In this document: piece by piece, positions 22,561-33,083 of the stretch | Layout: each line of letters begins with the position of its first letter | Numbering within the stretch: the stretch's first letter is position 1 | From: Cunninghamia lanceolata | Taxonomy: Eukaryota; Streptophyta; Pinopsida; Cupressales; Cupressaceae | Length of the DNA: 64,000 nt | Assembly: GCA_027924645.1 (NCBI GenBank) | Contig: BSBN01001688.1 | Span: 124,001-188,000 of the forward strand | Direction of reading: 5' to 3' | Notes under the pieces: model-generated | Told to the model about the DNA's origin: nothing | Database searches by the model: none | The model's input: only the letters and a program-made list of their open reading frames with translations | Program-made: the position numbers and the translations under genes

Positions 22561-23823
22561 AATAGTAATTTAGAAAAGTTTTTAGGAGGAAATTTTGGGC
22601 ATCTCCCTAGTGACACAATAACCTTCAACTATCACTATGGCCCACCAACACTATTGCCCTTTATGTAGGATGATTTCAAGGTGGCGTTCCTTGTCGATAT
22701 GAATATTGACCTAGTCATAGTGAACATGGAAAATGTTATAGAGGCATCCAAACAAGAAAATATTATGCTATTATTTGATACACTTGTGCATAAAATTAAT
22801 CTAGATTTATTAAATGTATTTTTTTCATAAAATTAAAGGATTTTATATGAGTATATTCACTTCTAAGAAAATGGAAAAGGGTAAATTCAAGTTTACAACA
22901 AAAACTAGAATAATTCATTAAAAGCCAAAGGAGGAAAGCTTAAGTTTTTTAAATATTACATGGCTCATATTTTCAAAGACAAATGACATTGTTGAGAAGA
23001 ATCCTTCCCTATACTTCAAGAAGAAAAAATTTCAATGGGAAATAATATTTTCTCTAACCTACCTTGCTTTAGAATATTGGGTTTAAAACAAAATGGTGAT
23101 CCATTCACCAATGAAATTTTAAGATAGTATATGGGAATAAATCTTAGTGACTCAACATGACACATCTTTCACCAATGTACTTGGGATATACATTAGTGCA
23201 ACCTTTCTTAGAAATTGTGTCCAATCATGTAAGAGTTGCAATGACCACCACAACTAAGCTTTAAACTAAATTTTATGTTGCATGTCATGAAAAGATGAAT
23301 GCAAAAAGTATCATTGAGTAGAATCCTTAACAAGCCTTTGAAGTTGTTGATAAAAATCCCCAACAAAGCTTTGAAGGTAACTATAATCTATATACTATTA
23401 ATTTTAAGATGAATTCCTCTTTTTCTTTAAGTTAGTCAAAGTATTTAAGATTATATGATTTATGAGGTATCGATTGAGGGATACCTTAAATGGTATTAAT
23501 ATTTCACTTCTACACATCATACTAAATTATTGCTCAACTAATATCTTATAATACACAATTTCAATTTGAGACATCACACTAAATGATCACTCGAGTGATA
23601 CATGACATTTCAATTAAAACACATAGCTCTAAGTTGTCACTTAAGTTATGATTTGATAGATATTACTGATGAAGTGATTATTGTCCAAGCCTCACTTATA
23701 CAATCCATAACTCTAGATACCATAGGTATTTAATACTTCAAATTTGTGTGATTAGTTATCTTCAAATATAGTTGTATTACTTGATTGAAAATATAACTTG
23801 ATAAACTAATATAGCTTAATTTT
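22561..23823. other. AT-rich stretch without recognisable genes
   Basis: No frame longer than a few dozen codons has a familiar motif. The sequence contains some short non-random phrases such as 'atcactcgagtgatac' but nothing assignable. Confidence 0.4.
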
Positions 23824-23828
23824 AATTA

Positions 23829-24087
23829 TGATGAAAATGGAGGACCATGTAGATTTCTAAATAAAATTAAACCATATTGCAACAATAATAGATATAGAAT
23901 AATAATTTATATTAATGTTGCTTCTTTGTACATCACAATATAGCTTTTATAAAGCCTTTCCAAGATAACTTCCCAAACTACCTCAACCTATGAGAAAGCA
24001 ACTAACTATATTAAAAATAATATTAAAAAATAAACTACAAAGTCTGTAAGGTGACTTTATTATAACTTAAAGCTTAATATCCCAACA
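23829..24087 (-). repeat. 3' LTR of the TRIM/LARD-like element
   Basis: Closely similar to 25960-26216. It ends in TG...CA on each strand (tgatgaaaat to cccaaca). Confidence 0.75.
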
Positions 24088-25959
24088 TCTGAGCCCTTAA
24101 GGTTTACATTACATGCAACAAAACATGTTGATCAAAAAAATACAAATACATATACATATTCTTTAGAAGCTTTTCTTTGAGAAAACAATTCCTCAACTAG
24201 TTAGAAATCCATCAAGTTACCTCATAACCCTTGTAAAGCTGTAGTTCCCAAAATAAATTCCTAAGTTCTTGGATTACCACCTCCCCAAACTCTTGAATCA
24301 TAGATCTCACGAATTATTGGGCAATAATCCATGTCTAATTACATCCATAATGATCCATCAAGTTATCCCATGACCCTTATAATGGTATAATTTCTAAGAT
24401 CCATAAACTCTTGAAGCATCTGGGCAATAATCCATATTGAGTTTACACCAAATCCCTTCCTATCTTCAAAAAACAAACTTCACAATATATGAATTCTTCA
24501 ATACTATCAGCATTTGGAGGAAAAAAACATACATTTCTTCTCATACAAAGCACCATCTCTAAGTGAGAAGCTATATGAAGATGATGAAAATCCTCCAACC
24601 TCTAGTGCCTCTAGCTTCCAATATAACCCTATTACATTTTATCCATTTAATGTTGCATGTGAGTCTTTGGAGGCCCAATCCAGTGTATCAAAGATGGCCC
24701 CGAAAGTCCAAGCATAAGGTAACATGATAAAAAAATCATTTTAAGGTGTCGGGCTCAATGAAATGCACCTTTCATAATGTGACCAAATTATCCTCACAAC
24801 ACCTAATTTTTCTTATCACTCCAATTACAAAAAAAAAATTAAAAAAACTTATTTCTCCTTAAAAAATCTTGTCTCCCAAAATATAATAATTGAAGTGCAA
24901 CCAAAGATATGATCTATAGTTTTTAATGACTACACAAATAACTATCACCCAACTTCTCTTCTTAAAAAAACTATTTTAATACCTTAAACAAATTCATTTC
25001 AATACTTAATCATTACACAAAAATATATCCATCACCACTATATAAATATGGAACTAACCTACCAATGCCAAATCTCTACAATGTTACACCAACAACATTA
25101 ACAAAATTGTCCACTATATTCATATAAATCAATAATTTCCTTTAGCTATTTTCACAATATCCTTGCAATTGGTGGGAATTCTTTAATTAAATTCCATTTC
25201 ATTTCTTTTAGAATAGATTCCACTTGAAACTACCCAAAATGCAACTACACCTTACGGGTATACACACATATTTTACACTAATTACCAGCTACTTCAACAA
25301 AATCAATGACAATAGTTTCCCTTCCTTATTGGGCATGGATCCTCGTGCCTTTCACCTCCTATGTGCACAACCTCATAAATGTATTGATTATATATGCCAA
25401 TGGTAATTTATGTAACAATAATAGAACAAATTTCACCAAAGTCTTCAACAATCATTTGGCTCCATAATTAGCAAAAGAATAATCTACTAATGTAGTAGCA
25501 TAAAATAATGAACACATCAACATTTGGGTCTTCCTTGTGAGAACCTTGATGATGAGAAGGTCAAAGTATTTGTACTTTATTCCATTAAATTGAAATGATT
25601 AACCCACATTTTGATTCCTTTAAAATGCACAAATGCTCATGTGTAATCCTTCTACAAGTTGTGAGTATGAAAATGGATCTGCCAGGGAATTATTTCACCC
25701 AAAATGGTATTCAAATTTGATCTCAAACTTAGAGATGGTTGCACAATTCTCAAGCAATCTCACTTTCAAATTCTAATTTCAAACTTCTCTCTCCAATCTA
25801 CAACTCACTCTTCTTCAAGTACTTTCTTCAATAGTTGGTACTTGTACTTGCAACAACTCTAACATCCCAAGAGAAGAATGGTTTCGCACTCAAAGGGAAA
25901 TCATACAATTGGTATTACCCCTTAGGAATCACTAGATTATCTTATCTGCTTTGATGCCA

Positions 25960-26216
25960 TGATGAAAATGGAGGAGCATGTAGATTTCTGAATAAAATTA
26001 AACCATATTGCAACAATAATAGATACAAAAAATAATTTATATTAATGTTGCTTCCTTGTACATCACAATATGACTTTTATAAAGTCTTTCCAAGATAACT
26101 TCCCAAACTACCTCAACCTATGGGAAAGCAACTAACTATGTTAACAACAATATTAAATAATAAACCACGGAGTTATTAAGTAACTTTATTATAGTGTAAA
26201 CCTTAATATTCCAAAA
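25960..26216 (-). repeat. 5' LTR of the TRIM/LARD-like element
   Basis: Partner of 23829-24087. The right end has decayed to an A-run (tccaaaaaa), so the edge is uncertain by about two bases. Confidence 0.75.
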
Positions 26217-26224
26217 AAAATTAT

Positions 26225-26960
26225 TGTTCCGATGACTTTAGTTACTATGGTTAACCTTGTCTTTCAAATGGAACAACTTATGGACACAATTCTAATTATT
26301 CAAATGACATATGAATCATACACAAATTTAGATACTTCAAATAATTATCATTACAAAATAATGACACCAATTATCTCTAGACAACATGGTAATTAATTTT
26401 ACAAATACATATTGATTTAAGTAATAAAAATGTGACACATTTATTTCTCCTATATGTTCTTAGGGCCTTCGATATTTTTAGGTCCATTGGATAGTCCTAT
26501 TCTTACAAATTTTAATCCAAATGTTTAGACGACATCTAAATCAGAAAAAAAGTTAGATACTTTAGATAATTATCATTAAAGAAATCTAAAATGGACTACC
26601 TCCAAACAATATTCTAATTTATTTTTTGAATATTTATATGAATTAAGTAAAAAAATATTTTTGGTCATTTATTTCTCTACTCTATTTTTAGGGGCTTTCA
26701 TATCTCTAGGTCAAGGATGCAATCTTATTCTTCGAGTACCTATTCCAAATGTTTATATGGCTTCTATATTTGTTATAAGTTTCGATAATTTAGATAGTTA
26801 TCCTTAAAGAATATTAACATCAATTATCTCATCACGGTATTTTGATTACTTTTTTCAAATATTTATATTGATTTAAGTAAAATAAATTATTGTTGAATTA
26901 TGTTTGAACTTCTTTCAAGGGCTATAACATCGCAAGGTGAAGGAAACACCATGGGGCATA
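26225..26960 (+). repeat. ~229 bp tandem repeat, three or more decayed units
   Basis: The phrases tagggccttcgatatttttaggtc (26460), taggggctttcatatctctaggtc (26691) and caagggctataacatcgcaaggtg (26917) recur at 231 and 226 bases. Each is preceded by an AT-rich block with 'ttatttctcc' or equivalent and followed by 'caaatgttta'-like and 'agataattatc' segments. A weaker unit starts near 26231. It looks like an old satellite or a tandemly repeated region of an unidentified element. Confidence 0.65.
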
Positions 26961-27857
26961 TAGGGGATATAAAAAATTCCATCAAAAGTAAACATAAAAA
27001 TAAAGGTTGCCAACTCAAAAAGTAATATGTTGTATTTACAAAATTTCCACACAATTGCATGAACTATAAACATTAAAAATACCAAAAAAAGGTCATCTAA
27101 CATTTTTTTATTAAGTTTCTTATGAAAAATAATGTCTTTACTATACCATATCAACACAGACAACTAACAAGTAATTATTTGTAATTATGACCAATCTTTA
27201 TCTATTTGTTATACAATTTTGTCTACTTCTAATGGTAGCACATTGACATGTGTTAGTATCACAAGATGACCATAAGATGAAATTAAAATGGAAATGGAAT
27301 CCTTTCATAGTCTATGATGTTAAAGGCAACCTAATTTTGGGTCTACACATAACTTATAACTGGTGATACAATGTTGCACATTTACCCTTTACATAGTAAG
27401 GAGTTACGGGAGTGATTGATGTTGTTTCCCTCCATCTTGAATCTAGTCCTCAATCCAAATTCAAGATAAGTTGGGATCGATGGTTAGAACCATTACTTTG
27501 GATGCTAGTGGGATTGGAGCAACTTTGATTCTGCACTACTACTTTATCAATCTTTTGGATAAATAGGTTTAGATCATGTGACCTAGCTAGCTAGAGGTAT
27601 AGGTTATGGTCTAAACTGTAAGTGATTATGACTATAGAGCATGCTATTTTTTCTATTCTTTGTATTTGATTAGTTTAATGGATTGATTCATAGAAACTAG
27701 ATATGATTTGTTGTTTGTTGAGTGCCCATATGACGTGATTCCCACTTTTCTTCACCCACTCTTTCATAGTGTTATTAGTGATTGGTGCATCTAGTTGATT
27801 CAAGCCATCTTATCTGCTCTCTTGCAAAGACTTAGCTAACTCTATAGTTGCTATTGG
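26961..27857. other. AT-rich flank without recognisable genes
   Basis: No domain or repeat structure found. It is the left flank of the composite insertion that starts at 27863. Confidence 0.4.
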
Positions 27858-27862
27858 TAGGT
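27858..27862 (+). other. Target-site duplication TAGGT (left)
   Basis: TAGGT directly precedes the split LTR and recurs directly after the other LTR at 44243-44247. A 5 bp duplication is standard for Ty3/gypsy insertion. Confidence 0.85.
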
Positions 27863-27904
27863 TTTTATGATATTTCTTGGAAATAAATGTAAAAATCAGT
27901 AAAA
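27863..27904 (-). repeat. Distal piece of split 3' LTR
   Basis: Text tatgatatttcttggaaat matches the intact LTR at 43951 onward. The terminal TG has mutated to TT. The last four bases AAAA are the target duplication of the DNA transposon. Confidence 0.85.
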
Positions 27905-27936
27905 GGGTAAGTGCAAGAAGATGGGGGGCCAAAAAG
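27905..27936 (+). repeat. Left terminal inverted repeat of DNA transposon
   Basis: 32 bp, GGGTAAGTGCAAGAAGATGG followed by GGGGCCAAAAAG. Inverted match at 41067-41098 with one difference. Beyond it both ends share a looser AAGTGGCCAA phrase. Confidence 0.95.
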
Positions 27937-28112
27937 GGGTCTTAAGTGGCCAATTTTTTTCTGAAATCAGGAAATACTGGCCTTGGATGAGAAATTGAGC
28001 ATAGTTACACTTGAAATTTGGAGATGCAAACAAAACAATGTTCGTAGTGCTCCGAAACTACTTTCTAAACTACTATTTTTTTTTAAAATGGCATATATTA
28101 AGGGGTTCAAAA

Positions 28113-28181
28113 GAGGGAGCCACAGAAATTGGTGTTGTTTCTGTAAAAAAAACATCACATAGCATGTTTTGTGGCTCCCTC
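28113..28181. repeat. Inverted repeat (hairpin) near left end of transposon
   Basis: GAGGGAGCCACA at 28113-28124 and its complement TGTGGCTCCCTC at 28170-28181 form a 12 bp perfect stem around a 45-base AT-rich loop, about 210 bases inside the left end. Confidence 0.8.
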
Positions 28182-28752
28182 AAAAGGTCAACTTTTTTTT
28201 GGTATTTTTAAAATCGCTTTGGTGAGAAATTAGCTAATAGCATGTAGTTTATGCTTGATTTTTCTGATAATTTTTTTATGATTATTTGATTTTTTACTAA
28301 TTTTCAAAGTGGACACATCCTAAAAAAATAGAATTTTGGTCGTGCTACCCCTATAAATTTTGAAAACTAATTAAAAATCATTTTTTTAATTTTTTAATAT
28401 TTGTAGAATGGAGTATAGTTTCTAAATATGTAATTTTTTTCAAATTTCAATGAATAGTTAATTTACAATGAAAAAAAGACCAAACCGTGGTTTTTGCCCA
28501 AAAACGGACACACAAACAAAAGAAATTAAAGATGAAAGGCTTAACATTGTTAAAATGTGAAAAAAATCACATCGTCAAATAGCTAAGAGAAAGCCTAACA
28601 TTACCCAGGTGTTCGATTTGTTTGACCTTGAAACACGTGCAAATCTGAGGGTTAGCATGAACGAAATTATGTGAAATCTTGAAGAATATGGAAAAACACG
28701 TTTGTTACTATTCAAAAGGCACTCCAAGCCTTTGGGTTGGAAATCCAAAGCA

Positions 28753-28777
28753 AATCCCAAGCCCAAGGCTTGGGATT
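28753..28777. repeat. Short perfect hairpin
   Basis: AATCCCAAGCC and its complement GGCTTGGGATT are separated by three bases (CAA), an 11 bp perfect stem. It lies 14 bases before the ATAACGC palindrome at 28791. Confidence 0.85.
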
Positions 28778-28790
28778 CCCAAAGCAAGAC

Positions 28791-28824
28791 ATAACGCAAG
28801 TGCGTTATAACGCACTCGCGTTAT
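28791..28824. repeat. Palindrome with ATAACGC arms and CGTTATAACG core (1)
   Basis: 34 bases, self-complementary except for one pair, with centre GTGCGTTATAACGCAC and ATAACGC outer arms. The first of three related palindromes inside this transposon (others at 32258 and 41020). Confidence 0.85.
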
Positions 28825-28862
28825 GATCCCCTTAAATTTTTTATGTTCAAGGCTATTAATCA

Positions 28863-28947
28863 TGTATGTATGTATGTATGCCTATATGTATGTATGTATG
28901 TATGCCTATATGTATGTATGTATCTATGTATGCCTATATGTATGTAG
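28863..28947 (+). repeat. TATG microsatellite with CCTATATG interruptions
   Basis: Runs of TATG are broken three times by the same 'tatgcctata' insert, giving a higher period of about 30 bases. It abuts the telomere-like array. Confidence 0.9.
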
Positions 28948-28949
28948 AG

Positions 28950-31608
28950 ATGGGAGTGAGCCAGATAGGGGAGGAGAGGGGTGGATAAGGATTGAGTAAT
29001 TAAGGTTTAAGGTTGAGGGTTGAGTGTTTAGGGATAGGATTTAGAGTTTAGGGATAAGGGATTAGAGTTTAGGACCTTGAGGGATTAGGGTTTAGGGTTG
29101 AGGCTTTAGGGATAGCGTTTAGGGTTAAGGATCGAGGGATTAGGTTTAAGGTAGAGTGTTGAGGGTAGAGGGATTAGGGATAGGGTTTAGGGTTGAAAGT
29201 TTAGGGTTGAGGGATTAGGGTTTAAGGTATAGTTTAGTAGTTCTTGTGGATAGAGCCAGTAAACAATGGGAGATTATTTGCTTGTTTTATAACAATATAC
29301 CTTCCCTAAGTGCGGGGTGGATAGCAAGAAACATAGATGTACCCCAATGCAAATCTTTTCTCATAATGATCATCTTTTTGATTTCAACTGTTAATTACTC
29401 ACTGTGGATATACCATACGCAAAGCTTTCCTCATAGGGTTTAAGGTATAGTGTCGAGGGTTGAGGGTTTATTGATAGTGTTTAGGGTTGAGGGATTAGGT
29501 TTTAGGGTTTGACATTGAGGGTTGAGGGTTGAGGTTCGAGGGTCAAGGGTTTAGGGATAGGGTTGAGGGTCAACGGATTAGGGTTAAAGTAGAGTGTGGA
29601 GGGTATAAGGATTAGGGATAGGGTTGGAGGGTATAGGGATAAGGGATTAGGGTTTAAGGTATAGTATCAAGTTTGTTGAGGGTTTAGGAATAGGGATAGC
29701 ATTTAGGGTTTAGGGATGAGGGATTAGAGTTGAGGAATGATGGATTAGGGTTGAGGGTTGAGGGATTAGGGTTTAGGGATAAGGTTTAGGGTTGAGGGTT
29801 GAGGGATTAGGGTTTAAGGTATATTGTTGAGGGTTTAGGGATAGGGTTTAGGGTTGAGGGATTAGAGTGAAGGGTTGAGGGATTAGGACTTGACGTTGAG
29901 GGTTGAGGGTTGAGGCTTTAGGTTTTAGGGTTTAGGGATAGAGTTGAGGGTCGAGGGATCATAGTTAAGGGTTAATGGATTAGGGTTTGACATTGAGGGT
30001 TGAGGGTTGAGGTTCGAGGGTCAAGGGTTTAGGGATAGGGTTGAGGGTCGAGGGATTAAGGTTAAAGTAGAGTGTGGAGGGTATAAGGATTAGGGATAAG
30101 GGATTAGGGTTTAAGGTATAGTATCAAGTCTGTTGAGGGTTTAGGAATAGGGATAGCATTTAGGGTTTAGGGATGAGGGATTAGAGTTGAGGGATTACGG
30201 ATTAGGGTTGAGGGTTGAGGGATTAGGGTTTAGGGATAAGGTTTAGGGTTGAGGGTTGAGGAATTAGGGTTTAAGGTATAGTGTTGAGGGTTTAGGGATA
30301 GGGTTTAGGGTTGAGGGATTAGAGTGAAGGGTTGAGGGATTAGGATTTAACGTTGAGGGTTGAGGGTTTAGAGTTTAGGGTTTAGGGATAGGGTTGAGGG
30401 TCGAGGGATCAGAGTTAAGGGTTGAGGGATTAGGGTTTGACGTTGAGGGTTGAGGGTTGAGGTTCAAGGGTCAAGGGTTTAGGGATAGGGTTGAGGGTTG
30501 AGGGATTAGGGTTAAAGTAGAGTGTGGAGGGTATAAGGATTAGGGATAGGGTTGGAGGGTTTAGGGATAAGGGATTAGGGTTTAAGGTATAGTATCGAGT
30601 TTGTTGAGGGTTTAGGAATAGGGATAGCATTTAGGGTTTAGGGATGAGGGATTAGAGTAGAGGGATGATGGATTAGGGTTGAGGGTTGAGGGATTAGGGT
30701 TTAGGGATAAGGCTTAGGGTTGAGGGTTGAGGGATTAGGGTTTAAGGTATAGTGCTGAGGGTTTAGGGATAGGGTTTAGGGTTAAGGGATTAGAGTGAAG
30801 GGTCGAGGGATTAGGATTTGACGTTGAGGGTTGAGGGTTGAGGCTTTAGGGTTTAGGGAGAGGGTTGAGGGTCGAGGGATCATGGTTAAGGGTTGAGGGA
30901 TTAGGGTTTTACGTTGAGGGTTCAGGGTTGAGGTTCGAGGGTCCAAGGTTTAGGGATAGGGTTGAGGGTCGAGGGATTAGGGTTAAAGTAGAGTGGGGAG
31001 GGTATAAGGATTAGGGATAGGGTTGGAGGGTTTAGGGATAAGGGATTAGGGTTTAAGGTATAGTATCAAGTCTGTTGAGGGTTTAGGAATAGGGATAGCA
31101 TTTAGGGTTTAGGGATGAGGGATTAGAGTTGAGGGATGACGAATTAGGGTTGAGAGTTAAGGGATTAGGGTTTATGGATAAGGTTTAGGGTTGAGGGTTG
31201 AGGGATTAGAGTTTAAGGTATAGTGTTGAGGGTTTAGGGATAGGGTTTAGGGTTGAGGGATTAGAGTGAAGGGTCAAGGGATTAGGATTTGACATTAAGG
31301 GTTAAGGGTTGAGGCTTTAGGGTTTAGGGATAGGGTTGAGGGTCGAGGGATTAGGGTTATAGTAGAGTGTGGAGGGTATAAGGATTAGGGATAGGGTTGG
31401 AGGGTTTAGGGATAAGGGATTAGGGTTTAAGGTACAGTATCAAGTCTATTGAGGGTTTAAGAATAGGGATAGCATTTAGGGTTTAGGGATGAGGGATTAG
31501 AGTTGAGGGATGATGGATTAGGGTTGAGGGTTGAGGGATTAGGGTTTAGGGATAAGGTTGAGGGTTGAGGGTTGAGGGATTAGGATTTAAGGTATAGTGT
31601 TGAGGGTT
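28950..31608 (+). repeat. Interstitial degenerate telomere-like (TTTAGGG) array with ~470 bp higher-order units
   Basis: G-rich strand on plus. Exact TTTAGGG and close variants (TTGAGGG, ATTAGGG, TTAAGGT) alternate throughout. A marker phrase 'ggtatagtatcaagt' (with single-base variants) recurs near 29662, 30119, 30591, 31062 and 31437, spacing 457, 472, 471 and 375 bases, and each block repeats the same order of variant heptamers. So the array grew by segmental duplication of ~470 bp blocks, not by telomerase alone. A ~205 bp unrelated insert sits at about 29233-29438. It lies wholly between the two ends of the DNA transposon. Confidence 0.9.
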
Positions 31609-31689
31609 TCTGTCATCAAATGTAGATTTATGGGTTTGATTATATTGATTGCCTCTCTAGTTTTGGGGTGCGGATGTCAAGTAATCAAT

Positions 31690-31965
31690 CAGGAAGTCTT
31701 CAGCATACTTTGTGGAAGTGGATTGGCAATCGCTTGATAGAACCCCTGCTATTTATGCTTGGATAAGGATTTGTCACAAACTAGAACTTCTGCTTCCAAA
31801 GAAGATCTATCTTTCTTCCTCGATGGGCATTTTCTATCAAGAACTTGATTATGAGGGCTTGCCCCTTCATTGTTATGCCTATCATATGGCAGAGCATCTG
31901 GCAAGCTCTTGCAGGAAACAGGAAAAGTTCTCCCTCAAAAACCTTGTGGTCATTCAAGTATGAAG
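31690..31965 (+). pseudogene. Captured LINE ORF1-type fragment (DUF4283/zinc-knuckle end)
   Basis: The frame ending at 31963 reads TPAIYAWIRICHKLELLLPKKI...YQELDYEGLPLHCYAYHMAEHLASSC. The YE-x-LP-x-x-C...H...C pattern is the zinc-knuckle end of plant LINE ORF1/DUF4283 proteins (C-x2-C-x4-H-x4-C); the second cysteine is tyrosine here. There is no upstream DUF4283 core and no ORF2, so it is a fragment. Similarity to a coding sequence may extend to about 32140 in another frame. It sits between the telomere-like array and the transposase gene. Confidence 0.6.
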
Positions 31966-32257
31966 GGAAAGGTTTGGAAAGAGAAATGGATCACCAAAGA
32001 GATGAAAAATTTCTTATTTCTCAGACACCATCAGTGGTTTCTCTCTGATGCAGAGGACCTACCAAGATGGAAAGCATTTAAAGATTATCATGGACGGACG
32101 AAGTGGCTTAGCTCTTCCAGTCATGGATCCTCCCGTATTTAAGAGGAATTGTAAGGCTTGGAAGTGTCAGTTGATGAAGCACAAGATGTGGTCATCCCTG
32201 CTTGTGTTAAGGAAGATAATGCACAGGATGTTATCAATCTATAGTAGGACAAAACGT

Positions 32258-32277
32258 GAGCACGTTATAACGTGCTC
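32258..32277. repeat. Palindrome with CGTTATAACG core (2)
   Basis: A 20-base perfect palindrome, GAGCACGTTATAACGTGCTC. It shares the central CGTTATAACG with the palindrome at 28791 and the flanking 'cgca' style. Confidence 0.85.
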
Positions 32278-32509
32278 GCATTTTTTCTTGCTATAGAAAT
32301 AGTAAAAAAATGTTGACCCCCGTGATCCAAGCCCACATGCTCTATTTTCATACTGATTCTGTGTGTGCTCTGACAAAAAAGAAGTGCTTTCATGCTGTTG
32401 AGAAGTTCACATGCACATTTGACACATTGTACCACCTTTGCATGATCTTTCCACCACCTTTTCTGCTTTGCCAACTTGAGAAGGAGGAAATAACATAGTT
32501 TTCACACCA

Positions 32510-33083
32510 AGTTTGATATATATCTATTCAAGTTTCAATTTTTGTAGTGTTGCAATGTTAATTGTGATTCAATTTTAGGAATTTAACATTATAGACTGGT
32601 TAATAGTATTATTGTTAGTAATTATATTTGAGTGTTATTCAATTTAACATTGAAAAGGAAGCAAGTGGTGAAAAACTCAAATTGTTGAGGAGTTTGATGC
32701 AAGAAGAAAAAAACACTACATAATTGGGTACTCTCTCCATTTGAATCTTCATTTTTTAGATATGTCAAGTCTTTACATGCATGTTCTTTACATTTTCCTT
32801 AATTCGGATTGAATTACTTTATCATGCTTTATGATACATGTTTAAAATAGACACATTCCCAATCAAGAAAGCAGCCTACAATATCACATGATGCCATGTA
32901 TATTTTCTACACTTGGGCTCTTTAATAATTATGTGTAATAAACAGACCTTAACATACCATGATGTCAAACTATACAAGAATAAATCCTTACAACATAATA
33001 AAAATACAATCCCACTATTATCTTGTATGATTTCTTAGGAAGTAATATTGGTCTCTTTATCATGCTACAGACAAATTCTCCGT
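32510..33083 (+). other. AT-rich region upstream of the transposase-like gene
   Basis: No frame recognised. It probably holds the promoter of the gene at 33084, but no specific element can be assigned. Confidence 0.3.

Larger units (their letters stand above)
23829..26216 (-). mobile_element. Short non-coding LTR retrotransposon (TRIM/LARD type)
   Basis: Direct repeats of ~259 bp at 23829-24087 and 25960-26216 both begin TGATGAAAATGGAG. On the minus strand the LTR begins TGTTGGGATATTAAG and ends CATTTTCATCA. Next to the right-hand LTR, gctttgatgcca is the complement of a tRNA-Met-type primer site (TGGCATCAAAGC against TGGTATCAGAGC), fixing minus orientation. AATTA occurs on the left (23824-23828) and, within two bases of the right end, at 26219-26223, a likely target duplication. 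The ~1.87 kb internal region has no gag or pol; an internal partial duplication around 24205-24435 shares 'atccatcaagtta' and 'gggcaataatccat'. Mobilisation would depend on an autonomous relative. Confidence 0.75.

Noticed and set aside
30430..30630. Open frame of 66 codons on the minus strand (Leu/Asn/Pro-rich).
   Set aside because: It is the translation of the telomere-like repeat (CCCTAAA strand) and has no independent signal.
28950..31608. A true chromosome end (telomere).
   Set aside because: The repeats are highly degenerate, have unrelated sequence on both sides, and lie inside a transposon bounded by inverted repeats; they are interstitial.
28950..31608. CRISPR-like array.
   Set aside because: There are no constant-length repeats with unique spacers, only a graded heptamer repeat with higher-order blocks, in a plant nuclear context.
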